A DNA stretch of 23,958 bases from Chara braunii. Taxonomy: Eukaryota; Streptophyta; Charophyceae; Charales; Characeae. The stretch covers positions 761,057-785,014 of the forward strand of contig BFEA01000249.1 in the NCBI GenBank assembly GCA_003427395.1, read 5' to 3'. Below the pieces are notes generated by a model that was not told the origin of the DNA, made no database searches, and saw only the letters and a program-made list of their open reading frames with translations. The position numbers and the translations under genes were made by a program. Of the stretch, positions 8,028-16,589 are shown in pieces (the stretch's first letter is position 1; each line of letters begins with the position of its first letter).

Positions 8028-8111
8028 GAACCTCAATTGATCTGATGTTTAAGACGGCCTCGGGTCAAAGAACCTCAATTGATCTGATGTTTAAGACGGC
8101 CTCGGGTCAAA
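8028..8111. repeat. Perfect 42-bp tandem duplication
   Basis: Copies 8028-8069 and 8070-8111 are identical at all 42 positions. The length equals 14 codons. The open frame across it (8045-8275) has no recognised product. Like the 87-bp duplication at 5584, it looks very recent. Confidence 0.97.
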
Positions 8112-9890
8112 ACGCAGTGCATATCTCACTCTCATATGAAAACACGATCCAATGGGGAAAATTATCACGTTGGCCCACGAGGTCATCATATCACCAAAAT
8201 GTACAGCTAGAGTCCACTAATTCTGATGTATCTTACATATACAGATGTGTGGGCAGGGACACCCCCTGTATCTAAGAGTGGTATGGCTAAAAGGAATCTA
8301 AATTCTTAAAGTATAATTTTTTGTCTTAAATCTTATGGCGATCTTTTAAAAGAATGTATATATCCAAAGAGAACAGGTACCACAGTCAAAATCATACTCC
8401 TGATATGATCATATCTTCAATGTGATTATTCCATGCACCCAATGTTATGTTCTAAGCCATGCCTTGAACAGACTTTTATCCTCAGCGATCCACACTCGCG
8501 CGAGGTTTACCTTTATACCATGATCACACTCTAGCCACTTTATGAGCTAACCTTTGGTAGGCATCAAAATCTGAGAAGGAAATTTTGAAGTGAAATTGTA
8601 AACTCTCTGGATCGAATTTATACTATACACAATCATAAAATATACATTTATTATAATTCACATAGTATATAACTAAGATCCTACCAAATAGCATGGAGTT
8701 GGGGTCACAGAAAGGTTTGCCCGCTATCTCAACTTCTATGCCAGCGTGTATATAATTGAGCTCGTTAAAAACAAATCCGAATGGCTTAAAATAAACCCTC
8801 TGATTAAAAGTCGCTCAACATGAAGATCAGGTCAATTGGTTCCCGTATGGCAGTAGGTCTACTAACCTTGTCTTTTTTTTCACTTCTCCAATCACTTATC
8901 GTCGTGTCGTGCCCTCTCGATATACCCACTAACTCTGTTTATCTCTATTAACACTGCGATTGCGCCCCTTTTCACTCTAATTTTCATTTATAGTTTCACC
9001 AACATCCATCGAGACCTCCATTGCCTCGTCTATGACCTCCACGACCTCTACCATTCTCGTGGTCTCTCCTAATATCTTGCGTTCGACCTCTTGCTGGCCC
9101 CACTGCCTTGCGACGCTTGTTGTGCCGGTGTATGGGGTACCGTCAAATAGGTTGGGCTTAGGTTGTCGGAGGTCGAAGCGGTATTATCCTCATCGGCGAG
9201 TCGGCGTAAGGTCCATATTGGCTTATGAGGCCCTGACTGCCTAGTGTCCAGGGCGTATACGTCGGTTATGAGCCCATTGGATTGCATGGTGATTACCACT
9301 TATATGGTACTTGCTCGATAGGAGGGGCCGTAATCGGTGTAGAACTGTTATGTTATTCTCATTCTGATCAACCAGCTCACTTAACTTCTTTCAAAAAATT
9401 TTCGCTTGCCTTTTCTGGCTTCTTCCAATTATGCCATTTTTTTCTTCCTGTATCCCTATTTGTCTCTGAATGCCACTTAATTCGCCTTGTGTTGACACAC
9501 CCTTGACTACTTGCAAAGGGATACCACGATGTTGAATTAATACTCCATCTTCTGAAAATCGCAACCTCAAAGAATTTTCCAGCTCGCCCCCGGTTCGACA
9601 CTTCAACATGTCACTCAACCCCTCAGAAACGGATAAAGGTAGCATGCTCAACATTGCTTTCTCGGTTCACAACTTTACGAGGTTAAAGCACATGACGAGC
9701 ATTTAAAGCAACTACTTGTTAAAGTTGATACTTAGAATAAGTCGAGTTCTGACTCAATCAATGCAAGTCTATACCACAATGGGTAAGTACTCTCATAAAA
9801 AAGTCCCAAGTTGTTTCTCTTATTGAAGTAGTTGGTTGAACCTTCAGGTGTTGCCTTTTTGCCCTGGCTTACATAGAGCATCGAGTTAGG
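8112..9890. other. AT-rich, no supported gene
   Basis: About 1.8 kb without a recognisable gene. The minus-strand frame at 9391-9654 is open for 87 codons (for example ENSLRLRFSEDGVLIQHRGI) and reads like a real polypeptide, but no family is recognised. Near 9000-9055 the minus strand can be read as an Arg-Gly-rich peptide resembling retroelement nucleocapsid tails, with no zinc knuckle nearby. Both are too weak to call. Confidence 0.4.
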
Positions 9891-10355
9891 TCATTCATCT
9901 TAGAAGCAATGTCCTACCTTTCGCCTTGTTATACACAAACATTTTGCATAATTACTTCTTTCTTCTTTGGGAATGTGGCTAGACCATTCACCTTAGAAAC
10001 AATGCTTAGTTGTCCTAGACAGTTTAAATATTCAAAGGCTAATAATTATCGGACTAGTCTTCAAAATATTGGCAGGGGACTGAGTCATTCATGTTGGAAA
10101 CAGTGCTAAACTTGTAAAGTTTATTTTCAATTTTATTACTTTCAATTATATTTTTAACTTTGTCTCTCTTCTCTGTGATATCGCTTAAGCTAACCTATTC
10201 ATATTATATAACCTATTCATATTATATAACCTTTCATAGTAGAAACAATGATGTAACTGCTTGTCTGCATGCAAATATAAATAAAGTATTTTAAATTATA
10301 CTTATTTGCTTAGTGTGTGGTTTTAGACCGAATCATTCAGCTTAGAAACAATGTT
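9891..10355. repeat. Five spaced copies of a ~25-bp motif (TCATTCAnnTTAGAAACAATG)
   Basis: Occurrences start at about 9891, 9984, 10085, 10231 and 10333, at intervals of 93, 101, 146 and 102 bp. Each reads close to CATTCA, two variable bases, TTAGAAACAATG, often followed by nTTAG. Spacer sequences are AT-rich and largely unrelated, so it is either a degenerate ~100-bp tandem repeat conserved only at the motif or dispersed copies of one word. Confidence 0.7.
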
Positions 10356-10396
10356 TAGCTCTTCACCCAAAATTATTCGTCAAAATAAAATAAGTA

Positions 10397-10735
10397 GTGG
10401 ATCTGATCGAAGGCACATTACCCAGCTCTTAAATTCATTCAACAAGTAAATCACAAGAAGAACAACCAAACTTGATCGAAACCACAATATCCGGTTGGGG
10501 TACGAAAAAAACGACATAAAATAGTGAGCTAGGTCAAACCGAAGGCACATTGTTTGGCAGCATGGATAACAACTTACAAAGGTATGATAATCAGCCTTGT
10601 CCGAAGCCACATTGTCTGATTGCTAAGAAAATAAAATGATACGACAACCGAAGTCACGTTGTGTGGCTGCAAAAAAGACAAATCAACAAATATGTAGAAC
10701 AACAATTAGACCTGACCAAAGTCATATTGTCTTAG
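10397..10735. repeat. Six spaced copies of a second motif (CGAAGGCACATTGTCTGGC)
   Basis: Copies near 10404, 10475, 10539, 10597, 10645 and 10714 read close to CCGAAGnCACATTGTnTGGC, at intervals of about 50-70 bp separated by AT-rich spacers. The copies differ at several positions, mostly transitions. The block starts directly after the previous motif series. Confidence 0.7.
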
Positions 10736-10951
10736 ATATAGAGGAAATAGAATAAGCAAAGAAGATTCAACTACCGCAAACAAATTAAAATGAAAACTGA
10801 AATTCGTACATACATTCTTTCAATTAATCTTGATAAGTTTTGAAAAAAAAACAAGAATCATAAGAGAATACATGCATACCTCTCAGATAAACTGAAGAGA
10901 TATAATTGTAAGGGTATAATGAGGTTCGAAAAAGGTAGAAAGATGATATAC

Positions 10952-11093
10952 CTACTGTTCTCTGCCTCCAAAATCTTGTCGAAGCTTCGACAAAGCTCCC
11001 ACAATCCATGGGTAGTCTTCCCAGAAAGTCTTGATGCGATCCAACGGGTTTTTAATCCCGCCTTCCGCCTTCCTCTCGAAAGCAAAATTCAGA
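10952..11093 (-). CDS. Candidate downstream exon, unknown protein
   Basis: On the minus strand a strong acceptor (a long pyrimidine tract ending CCTCTCAG) is followed by an open frame reading GGIKNPLDRIKTFWEDYPWI and then VGALSKLRQDFGG, ending at TAG (10952-10954). A GTAGGT donor overlaps the stop, so the exon may continue instead of ending. The sequence reads like a real conserved protein, with a Trp/Pro-rich turn and a basic helix, but I do not recognise the family. It lies 173 bp downstream of the candidate exon at 11266-11357. The phases match only if the acceptor is AAG|GCG slightly further in, so joining the two is an inference. Confidence 0.4.
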
Positions 11094-11265
11094 CTGAGAG
11101 GAAAAAGGGTAGAAGAAAAAAAGTCAGTCTCTTCACATACAAGAAGAGGACAACCCAACTCGCATGAGAGGGCCTAGTTGCTTTGGTGCGCCTGAGAGCC
11201 TCGCAATGACGACCAAAACATAATAGAGATGGCCAACTGGCAGCCTGTCGGAAGAAAACTCATAC

Positions 11266-11357
11266 CTTAACGGCCCTCGACGTCGCAATTGTGGCTCCCT
11301 TGAAGTACTCGATCACTCCCTCAGGTCGCAGTACTGCACCTTCTGACCAGAACGTTC
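11266..11357 (-). CDS. Candidate internal exon (92 nt), unknown protein
   Basis: On the minus strand an acceptor GGGCTGCACAG|GA and a consensus donor TTAAG|GTATGAG bound a 92-nt exon. Only one of the three frames is open. It reads TFWSEGAVLRPEGVIEYFKG followed by ATIATSRAVK and ends in phase 0. An open frame between two good splice sites with protein-like composition is unlikely by chance in this AT-rich stretch. No family was recognised and no earlier exon was found upstream (above 11400). Confidence 0.45.
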
Positions 11358-11399
11358 CTGTGCAGCCCAAAGAGGGTTTTGTTCAAATAAAGCACACCC

Positions 11400-11733
11400 C
11401 TTGTGCTCCATACAAATAGGGGTTCTAATAGTTGGATATAATATACAAACTTAGTGCAATAACAAAACATAGTGCAACAACAGAAATACAACATCAATGC
11501 AATGGTAAACCTAGCGCAGCAGCAGTAACTACAGTACAGGGCAATCCGTTACTTAGCACAACAGTCAGAAAGCACAACAAAAACTGTAAAAACTTATGAT
11601 TATGAAAAAATCGCAGTGCTGCAAACCATTGGAATGCTATATTCCAACAACAATAAGCAACGACAAAAAGTATGCCACAATATCAACGTAATGATCAATG
11701 CAACAACAATAGTTGGTCGCACATCAATAGTAG
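11400..11733. other. CAA/GCAACA-rich degenerate stretch, no gene
   Basis: Words such as GTGCAACAACA and GCAATAACA recur irregularly, giving a purine-poor A/C-rich strand. No gene or precise repeat unit could be defined. Confidence 0.5.
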
Positions 11734-11880
11734 CGCTGTCGAGCGCATCGGCCCCCTCGTGAGCGAGGGCCCTCCTGGCCTCGTCACGCAGGAGAAAGTT
11801 AGGCTTTCAACTGTTGAGAGACAACTCGGGGACGACACGGTAACCCGCGTCGATGCTTCGCCACTCCGGCCGAGTGCGCC
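11734..11880 (-). repeat. ~145-bp repeat, left copy (inverted relative to 13542-13685)
   Basis: Its reverse complement matches 13542-13685 with shared blocks such as GTCCCCGAGTTGTCTC, TTGAAAGCCTAA, TTTCTCCT and GATGCGCTCGACAGCGC. Divergence is around 20% by eye. The same block next to a PBS-like site in the right copy suggests LTR (U5-end) sequence, but short terminal inverted repeats could also make it a MITE-like element. Confidence 0.8.
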
Positions 11881-12191
11881 AGCTGTGCAATCCACGGTCC
11901 CCTACAACAGGGTAGGTTCTCACGGGGCACAACTTACCTTCCCTAAGGGGTTGTCACCACCCTTAGGGGCGTATCCCCGTCGAGCTACTGACCCACATGC
12001 GAAGACTTTTAAAATGCAATTGCAGAGGTGGCCGAGGGCGTTTGCTCGTTCGCTGTAGCATAGGTACACATGATTAAACGCCAAACTGGACCCGAACGTC
12101 GTCCGTCTCTGGGGCGCTGATCTCCCAGGAATTGAAACGTACATCGGTCGACTAGGACACGATATTCCAAGCGTAAGAAAATCTCAATCAA
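11881..12191. other. Spacer between repeat copy and gag remnant
   Basis: GC-moderate sequence with no recognisable domain on either strand. CCCTAAGGGG (about 11941-11950) and the related ACCCTTAGGGG nearby form short inverted words. It may be decayed retroelement sequence downstream of the gag zinc knuckle. Confidence 0.4.
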
Positions 12192-13316
12192 TCATAGTTC
12201 TTTTTTTCTCATTAGTGAAAGAGGTTGACAAAACCACATAATATGACCCTTTTTTGCACAATAGTTACACGCGGCCTCCTGCTGCCACGCCCAACAGTTT
12301 CGTTGTCCGTTCCCGCGCCCTCGACCGCGGCCTCGTCCACCCTGCGGCTGTAACTGCCCTTGATCCTTAGAACTTTGCCCTGACGAACCACCGCCAACAC
12401 AGCCATTCCCTCCTTGATTATTTTGTCCACCATTCTTCCCCTGTTTACGGGAGGTCCCCTGTCCACCTCGAATTTGATTCAAGACCTTCCTTTCCGCCTT
12501 TGTCAACTTACGAGGCTACTCATTTTCTTCCTCGCTCTCACTGTCGCTTTCTTCTTCCACCAACTCTGTCCCCTTCCTTTTGCTTTTTTTCTCTTTCACC
12601 AACATGACGGGAAACTTCAGCCTTTCCTCTTTCATGCCCTCCATCCTCTCTCTCATGCAAGTCAAAGTTTTGTAAATCTCACCGTCCGTCACCTTTCCCA
12701 GCTTCCCTTTTTCCCGTTCCTCTTTTTGCTGCCTCAACAACCGGTAGAGGATATAGTAAAATTTCCCAACCAGCGCATTTGCAGGACCTTAGTCCAATCA
12801 TACCTCCTTTGCATCCCTTCAACCAACTTTGACTACTCAACGTCGTTGGAATTGTTAAGGAAGATGAGGCAGCGATCTTTGTTGGATAGCTTCGGGATTG
12901 AGCGAGCCACACGCTCAAATTCCGATAAGAATTGTTTGGTAGTACCAAACTTTTTACGATCACCGCCCTCAAATCCTGCAGGTCGAACAACCGATCGCTG
13001 AGCTGGTACTTCTCCAGCAACCGCGCCTTAAAATTTGACTAATCACGAGAGATTCGCACAAGTTCATCGATCTCGTCTCGGTACCCACCTTACAGTACCT
13101 TTTAACCATGCGAAGCATCTTCTCATCCGTCCATTCGTTGTTGTATCCCAATTGCTCGAACTTGTTTGCCGAATAAGAGGCATGATTCTCGTCGAACAAC
13201 GGAAAATCAATCTTAGGGTGAGGCTCGCGTTGCGACTGTCGGATAACCCATGCCAGTTCTTGAATGTCGTTCCTTCCATCGTTGACATTATCGTGACGTT
13301 CTGCGGCACCGTCCAT
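12192..13316 (-). pseudogene. Retrotransposon Gag remnant with CCHC zinc knuckle
   Basis: The minus strand encodes, in order: a start MDGAAERHDN (13316); a capsid-like segment with FEQLGYNNEWTDEKMLRMVK; LLEKYQLSDRLFDLQDLRAV; an acidic/basic linker ending EEESDSESEEENE; a (GR)n-rich tract; and a CX2CX4HX4C zinc knuckle CNYCAKKGHIMWFC (12228-12269). This is the order of a Ty3/gypsy-type Gag, which packages the element RNA. It is not functional as read: TAG at 13039-13041 (in the frame running into LLEKYQ), frame changes between the ORF pieces, and TAG at 12516-12518. A PBS-like site lies about 200 bp upstream, consistent with a retroelement leader. No protease or polymerase follows, so it is truncated. 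Confidence 0.85.
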
Positions 13317-13416
13317 CTAGAGACCAAAACATAAACCGAAGAATTTGGTCTAGGGGCTTGGTGACATCTATTACGGCTTCTTCCTTGCATTTGTAGAAGT
13401 TCAGCGATTAGTAACC

Positions 13417-13436
13417 TTTTTTTTTTTTTTTTTTTT
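13417..13436. repeat. Poly(T) tract, 20 bases
   Basis: A homopolymer of 20 T in the leader between the PBS-like site and the gag start, read as A20 on the gag strand. Confidence 0.9.
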
Positions 13437-13519
13437 CTTAGACAACCACTAAAGCATAACCTTTTATTCATTTCATTCCCGAGTGTCGTTCCACCAGGGA
13501 CAACGGTAGTTTGCCGTTA

Positions 13520-13537
13520 TCCCCGGCAACGACGCCA
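13520..13537 (-). promoter_or_regulatory. Retrotransposon primer-binding site, tRNA-Asp type
   Basis: The minus strand reads TGGCGTCGTTGCCGGGGA. Many plant LTR retrotransposons use TGGCGCCGTTGCCGGGGA, complementary to the 3' end of tRNA-Asp; there is one mismatch here. Its position just before a minus-strand gag leader, and directly beside the repeat copy at 13542, supports the call. The base pair before it is TG rather than the expected LTR-terminal CA. Confidence 0.72.
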
Positions 13538-13541
13538 CATA

Positions 13542-13685
13542 TCGAGCGCATCGGTCGGAGCGGCGAAGGTTCTGCGCAGGTTACCGTGCCGTCCCCGAGT
13601 TGTCTCAAAACAATTGAAAGCCTAAGTTTCTCCTACGTGACGCGGATGGGAGCGCCCTCGCTCGCGCGGGGACCGATGCGCTCGA
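13542..13685 (+). repeat. ~145-bp repeat, right copy, with perfect 15-bp terminal inverted repeats
   Basis: TCGAGCGCATCGGTC (13542-13556) is exactly inverted at GACCGATGCGCTCGA (13671-13685). The interior matches the copy at 11734-11880 in opposite orientation. Because a PBS-like site abuts it, this may be the end of a 5' LTR on the minus strand whose last 144 bp fold on themselves. Alternatively it is a short TIR element that inserted at the LTR end. No clear target-site duplication is visible. Confidence 0.8.
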
Positions 13686-13699
13686 CAGCGCAAAGTGTA

Positions 13700-14019
13700 G
13701 CAAATGCACTATCATACCGTTTTCGCAATTGTGCCCAGTCCATGCATGCTCCTGACCGATCATATGGTTAGAGGTTTAGGTTAAAAAAAAAAACATGAAG
13801 CTGTAGGATGATAGGTACTTGCTGCAATATTAGCAATGACACCAAGAAAAACAAATACGGATTCGCATAATGATCAACACGATGAACTCATATTAAAAAA
13901 CGATAGTGTATAGGCCCACTCCAATTTTTATCAGATGTGCAAAATGAGAATGAATCCGGCTGCCAAGAAAAAGGAAACATCTTTGTGTTAAAATCCAACC
14001 CCCACTTGTACCACTGATC
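13700..14019. other. No gene seen
   Basis: A 10-A run near 13784-13794 and otherwise featureless AT-leaning sequence. If the right repeat is an LTR end, this would be LTR interior, but no partner LTR is present to test that. Confidence 0.5.
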
Positions 14020-14417
14020 GATCACACCACGAAAACTACACTTCTAGTACTATACCTAACAACAACATCAGATTCGCCATCCGCTTCATATTTTCGTCTC
14101 TCCCTATGAAGTAGAATTCGAGAAGGGATGCTCGAAGCAAATGCGTTTGACTCATGGTTATGTCTAGATGTATTCCAAAATAATCGACCCCAAAAGCGCC
14201 ATGTAGAAATTAACCACTTCATCATTCACCTTGCCCTCGATATACAAAAGTGTGAGAAAATATTTCGTTGCAATGTGCATGTGATTATCGGCGAGGGTAA
14301 AAAGAACTGTGATAGGCGGCATCGAGCCTCGCATTATATCGTCCAGAACCCGTAAACATTGAGGCGCAGTTGCTGGAGCAAAGTTTTCCTCGCGTGCTCC
14401 ACGTGCTATGACGCACA
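14020..14417 (-). pseudogene. Ulp1-like (C48 SUMO protease) catalytic-domain start, broken
   Basis: The minus-strand frame from an acceptor-like TTCTGCAG reads KYFLTLLYIEGKVNDEVVNF and then YMALL. NDEVVNFYM (14200-14226) matches the signature at the start of Ulp1/SENP cysteine protease domains (W-L-N-D-x-x-I-N-F-Y-x-x-L), which process or remove SUMO-like proteins. The usual Trp is K/V here. Downstream, the stretch with the catalytic His, Asp and Cys is not found: the frame stops soon (about 14164) and other frames are full of stops or unrecognised. It is either a decayed fragment or a first catalytic exon. Plant transposons (some MULEs) often carry captured Ulp1 genes, and this context is transposon-rich. 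Confidence 0.55.
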
Positions 14418-14578
14418 CTGCAGAACATCAGGCAACGCATAGGCAGGGCAGTGAGAACGGGGCTCTAAGGGTTTTCCTTCATAGCACGATGGATTGCTAA
14501 GTATTTCTCATACATGGGGTGACCTCTAGTCACAAATAGTGGATACGTCCTCTTCTTCGGGGGCAAAAGGGAAAGACA

Positions 14579-14726
14579 CTACTCAATTGTTATGGCATGC
14601 TCTTGCTTTCCGATCTCAACCCCTGATGCCTTTAACATATCCTTGTTTTTCGTCGTCAACCCAGAGACTTTCTGCAATATATGTGCGGATATCTCGCGAA
14701 CCTCCGTTTGCGAGATGACCCTACCC
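14579..14726 (-). CDS. Candidate terminal exon, unknown protein
   Basis: A textbook acceptor on the minus strand (a 25-nt pyrimidine tract ending TCTATTTTACAG) precedes an open frame reading GRVISQTEVREISAHILQKV, then SGLTTKNKDMLKASGVEIGK, closing at TAG (14579-14581). Its first base completes a codon begun by the AG of the donor at 14833, restoring a single open frame across a 106-nt intron. The product is helical and charged; no family is recognised. The Ulp1-like fragment lies 160 bp further downstream on the same strand. Confidence 0.5.
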
Positions 14727-14832
14727 CTGTAAAATAGAAGAAAAAGAAAAGGAGAAATAAATACATGTATCCCAACATGAGTCCGACGGAAGGATAATCT
14801 AAAATAATGAATCAACCTATAAGACGCAGAAC

Positions 14833-15089
14833 CTCTCCAAGAGCACCGATTTTGCATGGCGCTGAGCACCACGATGCTGTCCGTACAGTCGCATGAACTC
14901 GTCGGACGAATCGTTAGAGTCGGCATCCTCGTCACTGTCCTCCACATCAGAATCCTCCATTCTTTCCTTCCTTTCCTCCTCTTCATTATCCATGTTCCCT
15001 TTGTCATCTTTTTCCTCTTCAAGCAAACCAGTCAACCCTTTCTCTTCCCCTTCCTCCCCTTCTTCCCCTTCCTCCCCTTCGTCCCTTCG
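14833..15089 (-). CDS. Candidate exon encoding an acidic, low-complexity segment
   Basis: Open on the minus strand from after a TAG (15090-15092) to a possible donor GAGAG|GTTCTG at 14833. It starts with Glu/Gly repeats (EGEEGEEGEEGEEGEEK) encoded by 12-bp CTTCCTCCCCTT-type DNA repeats at about 15047-15083. It continues with an acidic stretch including EDSDVEDSDEDADSNDSSDE and ends in MRLYGQHRGAQRHAKSVLLE. The donor is weaker than consensus but is in phase with the acceptor at 14726. Acidic linkers are common in nuclear and transposon proteins; the function is unknown. Confidence 0.45.
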
Positions 15090-15206
15090 CTACAATTCAT
15101 CCCTTCCCCCGAACCCGTGTCTCATTCCGTCGACCGCTCTTCTGCTTTGACGCGCGTAGACCCTCCCGCCGCCATCAAAATTCCAGCCCGAGGACCCCCT
15201 TTTCAT

Positions 15207-15230
15207 GAAGTTTGGATCCCGGTGGACTTC
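15207..15230. repeat. Outlying copy of the 24-bp imperfect palindrome
   Basis: GAAGTTTGGATCCC followed by GGTGGACTTC. Its ends GAAGT and ACTTC are complementary. It belongs to the same family as the copies at 16.6-18.4 kb and lies between candidate exons, so it may be intronic. Confidence 0.85.
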
Positions 15231-15853
15231 GACGTTCTCAGGCCAGTGCGCAATCCACTTGCACACTCTTCAGTTTACGCTGTAGGTCGCCCCTCCCCCT
15301 AAGTCGACGCAGTTCGGTCCCGCACATCAGCACCGCTAAACGAAAGACCGTCCCCAAGCGAAGTGAGGACTTCGACACAATTCGACGCGGCATCCTGGCA
15401 GGGAATTCCCGCCCCCAACCCGCTCTGCACAACAGATTCCCGCCCTAGCACCTCAACCGGTGTAGTTCGGATCTCAGCGAACTTGGACTTTTCGTCGGTG
15501 ATTGGAATCCCTACTTGTGAGCCGTTGTCAACACCAATTAAGGTGGCCAGCCTCTCTGTCGCTAAGCGGGGGGCCGATGCCTCTCACGACAAAGTCGGAA
15601 TGTCGGTGGACTTCACCGTATGTTCTGGACCGGAGTCCGCAGTTGCATGTCGAGCGAGGGAACCCTCCCTACCCCACCACCGCCTTCCGTTGTCGTCACT
15701 TCGTCGTGAGGCCCATTCTGTCCACTAAGGGGGACGCCTTTTCCAGTCCCCTCATCGCCCCCCTGTCCCCTCCACCGCCCGGAGTCCCCCCCGGGCCCCC
15801 GCCGAACACCCAAGTGGCTCAGTCGAAGGGGGTATCTTCCAGTTCACCCTTAC

Positions 15854-16466
15854 CTTCGAAGGGCTCGTGTCAAGGTCGTAAAATTTGTCCGACAGGTGCA
15901 ACCACCGACTGCTGTGAAGTTCGTGAAAAAGACGATCTGCAGTGGAACCGATGGACTGGTCGGTGTGTGGAAGCTCTGGATTTTTAGCCCTCACTTTGTT
16001 GACCAACGAAATCCTCCCGAGTTCAGGGTACCTGAACTTGGACTGGCGTGCGTATGATGACCATCCCCCTTCACCGTCAATGAGCGCCATGATCCACTCG
16101 CCCTTTAGGATCGGGTGCCAAATCATGTCATGGCCCCATTCCCTTTCGAATTAGCAATGACGTTGCCCTTTGAACCGTAAACGGTGTTCATCTTGAAATG
16201 GTGACAACCCTCCTTCACATCCTCCCACCCAGCGACGGTCCCAAGCACTCTACGCTGGTGGTGGTCTTCGATGAAAATGACAAGACCAGACGGCTGCTTA
16301 GCGGGGTCTGAAACATCCCCACAACACCAATCGACGAACCATTTGGTACTGACATGGTAGGACCGCGATTTGGTGGTCGTAGAAGACCGTCTTGCAGAGT
16401 CTTCCCTTGACCCCCTCCCGGAGGTTTCGACAACCTGTTCCTCACCCCTCAAAGTACACATTGTGT
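15854..16466 (-). pseudogene. Large exon of an unrecognised protein, with one frameshift
   Basis: Bounded on the minus strand by a strong acceptor (CATTTGCTTTGTCTTTTGCAG) and a consensus donor (TCGAAG|GTAAGGG). The first frame reads STKWFVDWCCGDVSDPAKQP, GLVIFIEDHHQRRVLGTVAG and HHFKMNTVYGSKGNVIA. Near 16150 the sense moves to another frame reading FEREWGHDMIWHPILKGEWI and MALIDGEGGWSSYARQSKF. A single missing base near 16150 would explain it. Composition (many Trp, His and Gly) is protein-like throughout. The family is not recognised. It may belong to the same minus-strand transcription unit as the exons at 14.6-15.1 kb, but no connecting exon was established. Confidence 0.5.
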
Positions 16467-16589
16467 CTGCAAAAGACAAAGCAAATGAAGCAAGCCACCA
16501 CACGGACAACTTTAGGAAAACCCCCCGCTGCAAAAGTTCAGATCCCAGTGGAATACAAGTCAAGTGACAGAAAGGTGTGCGGATGGTGG

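Noticed and set aside
9000-9299. Arg-Gly-rich minus-strand stretch resembling a Gag nucleocapsid tail
   Set aside because: No CCHC motif, several stops and no neighbouring capsid sequence; base composition alone could give it.
9891-10735. CRISPR-like look of repeated motifs with variable spacers
   Set aside because: Motifs are degenerate, spacers vary widely in length, and the context is eukaryotic with introns and retroelements; no cas genes.
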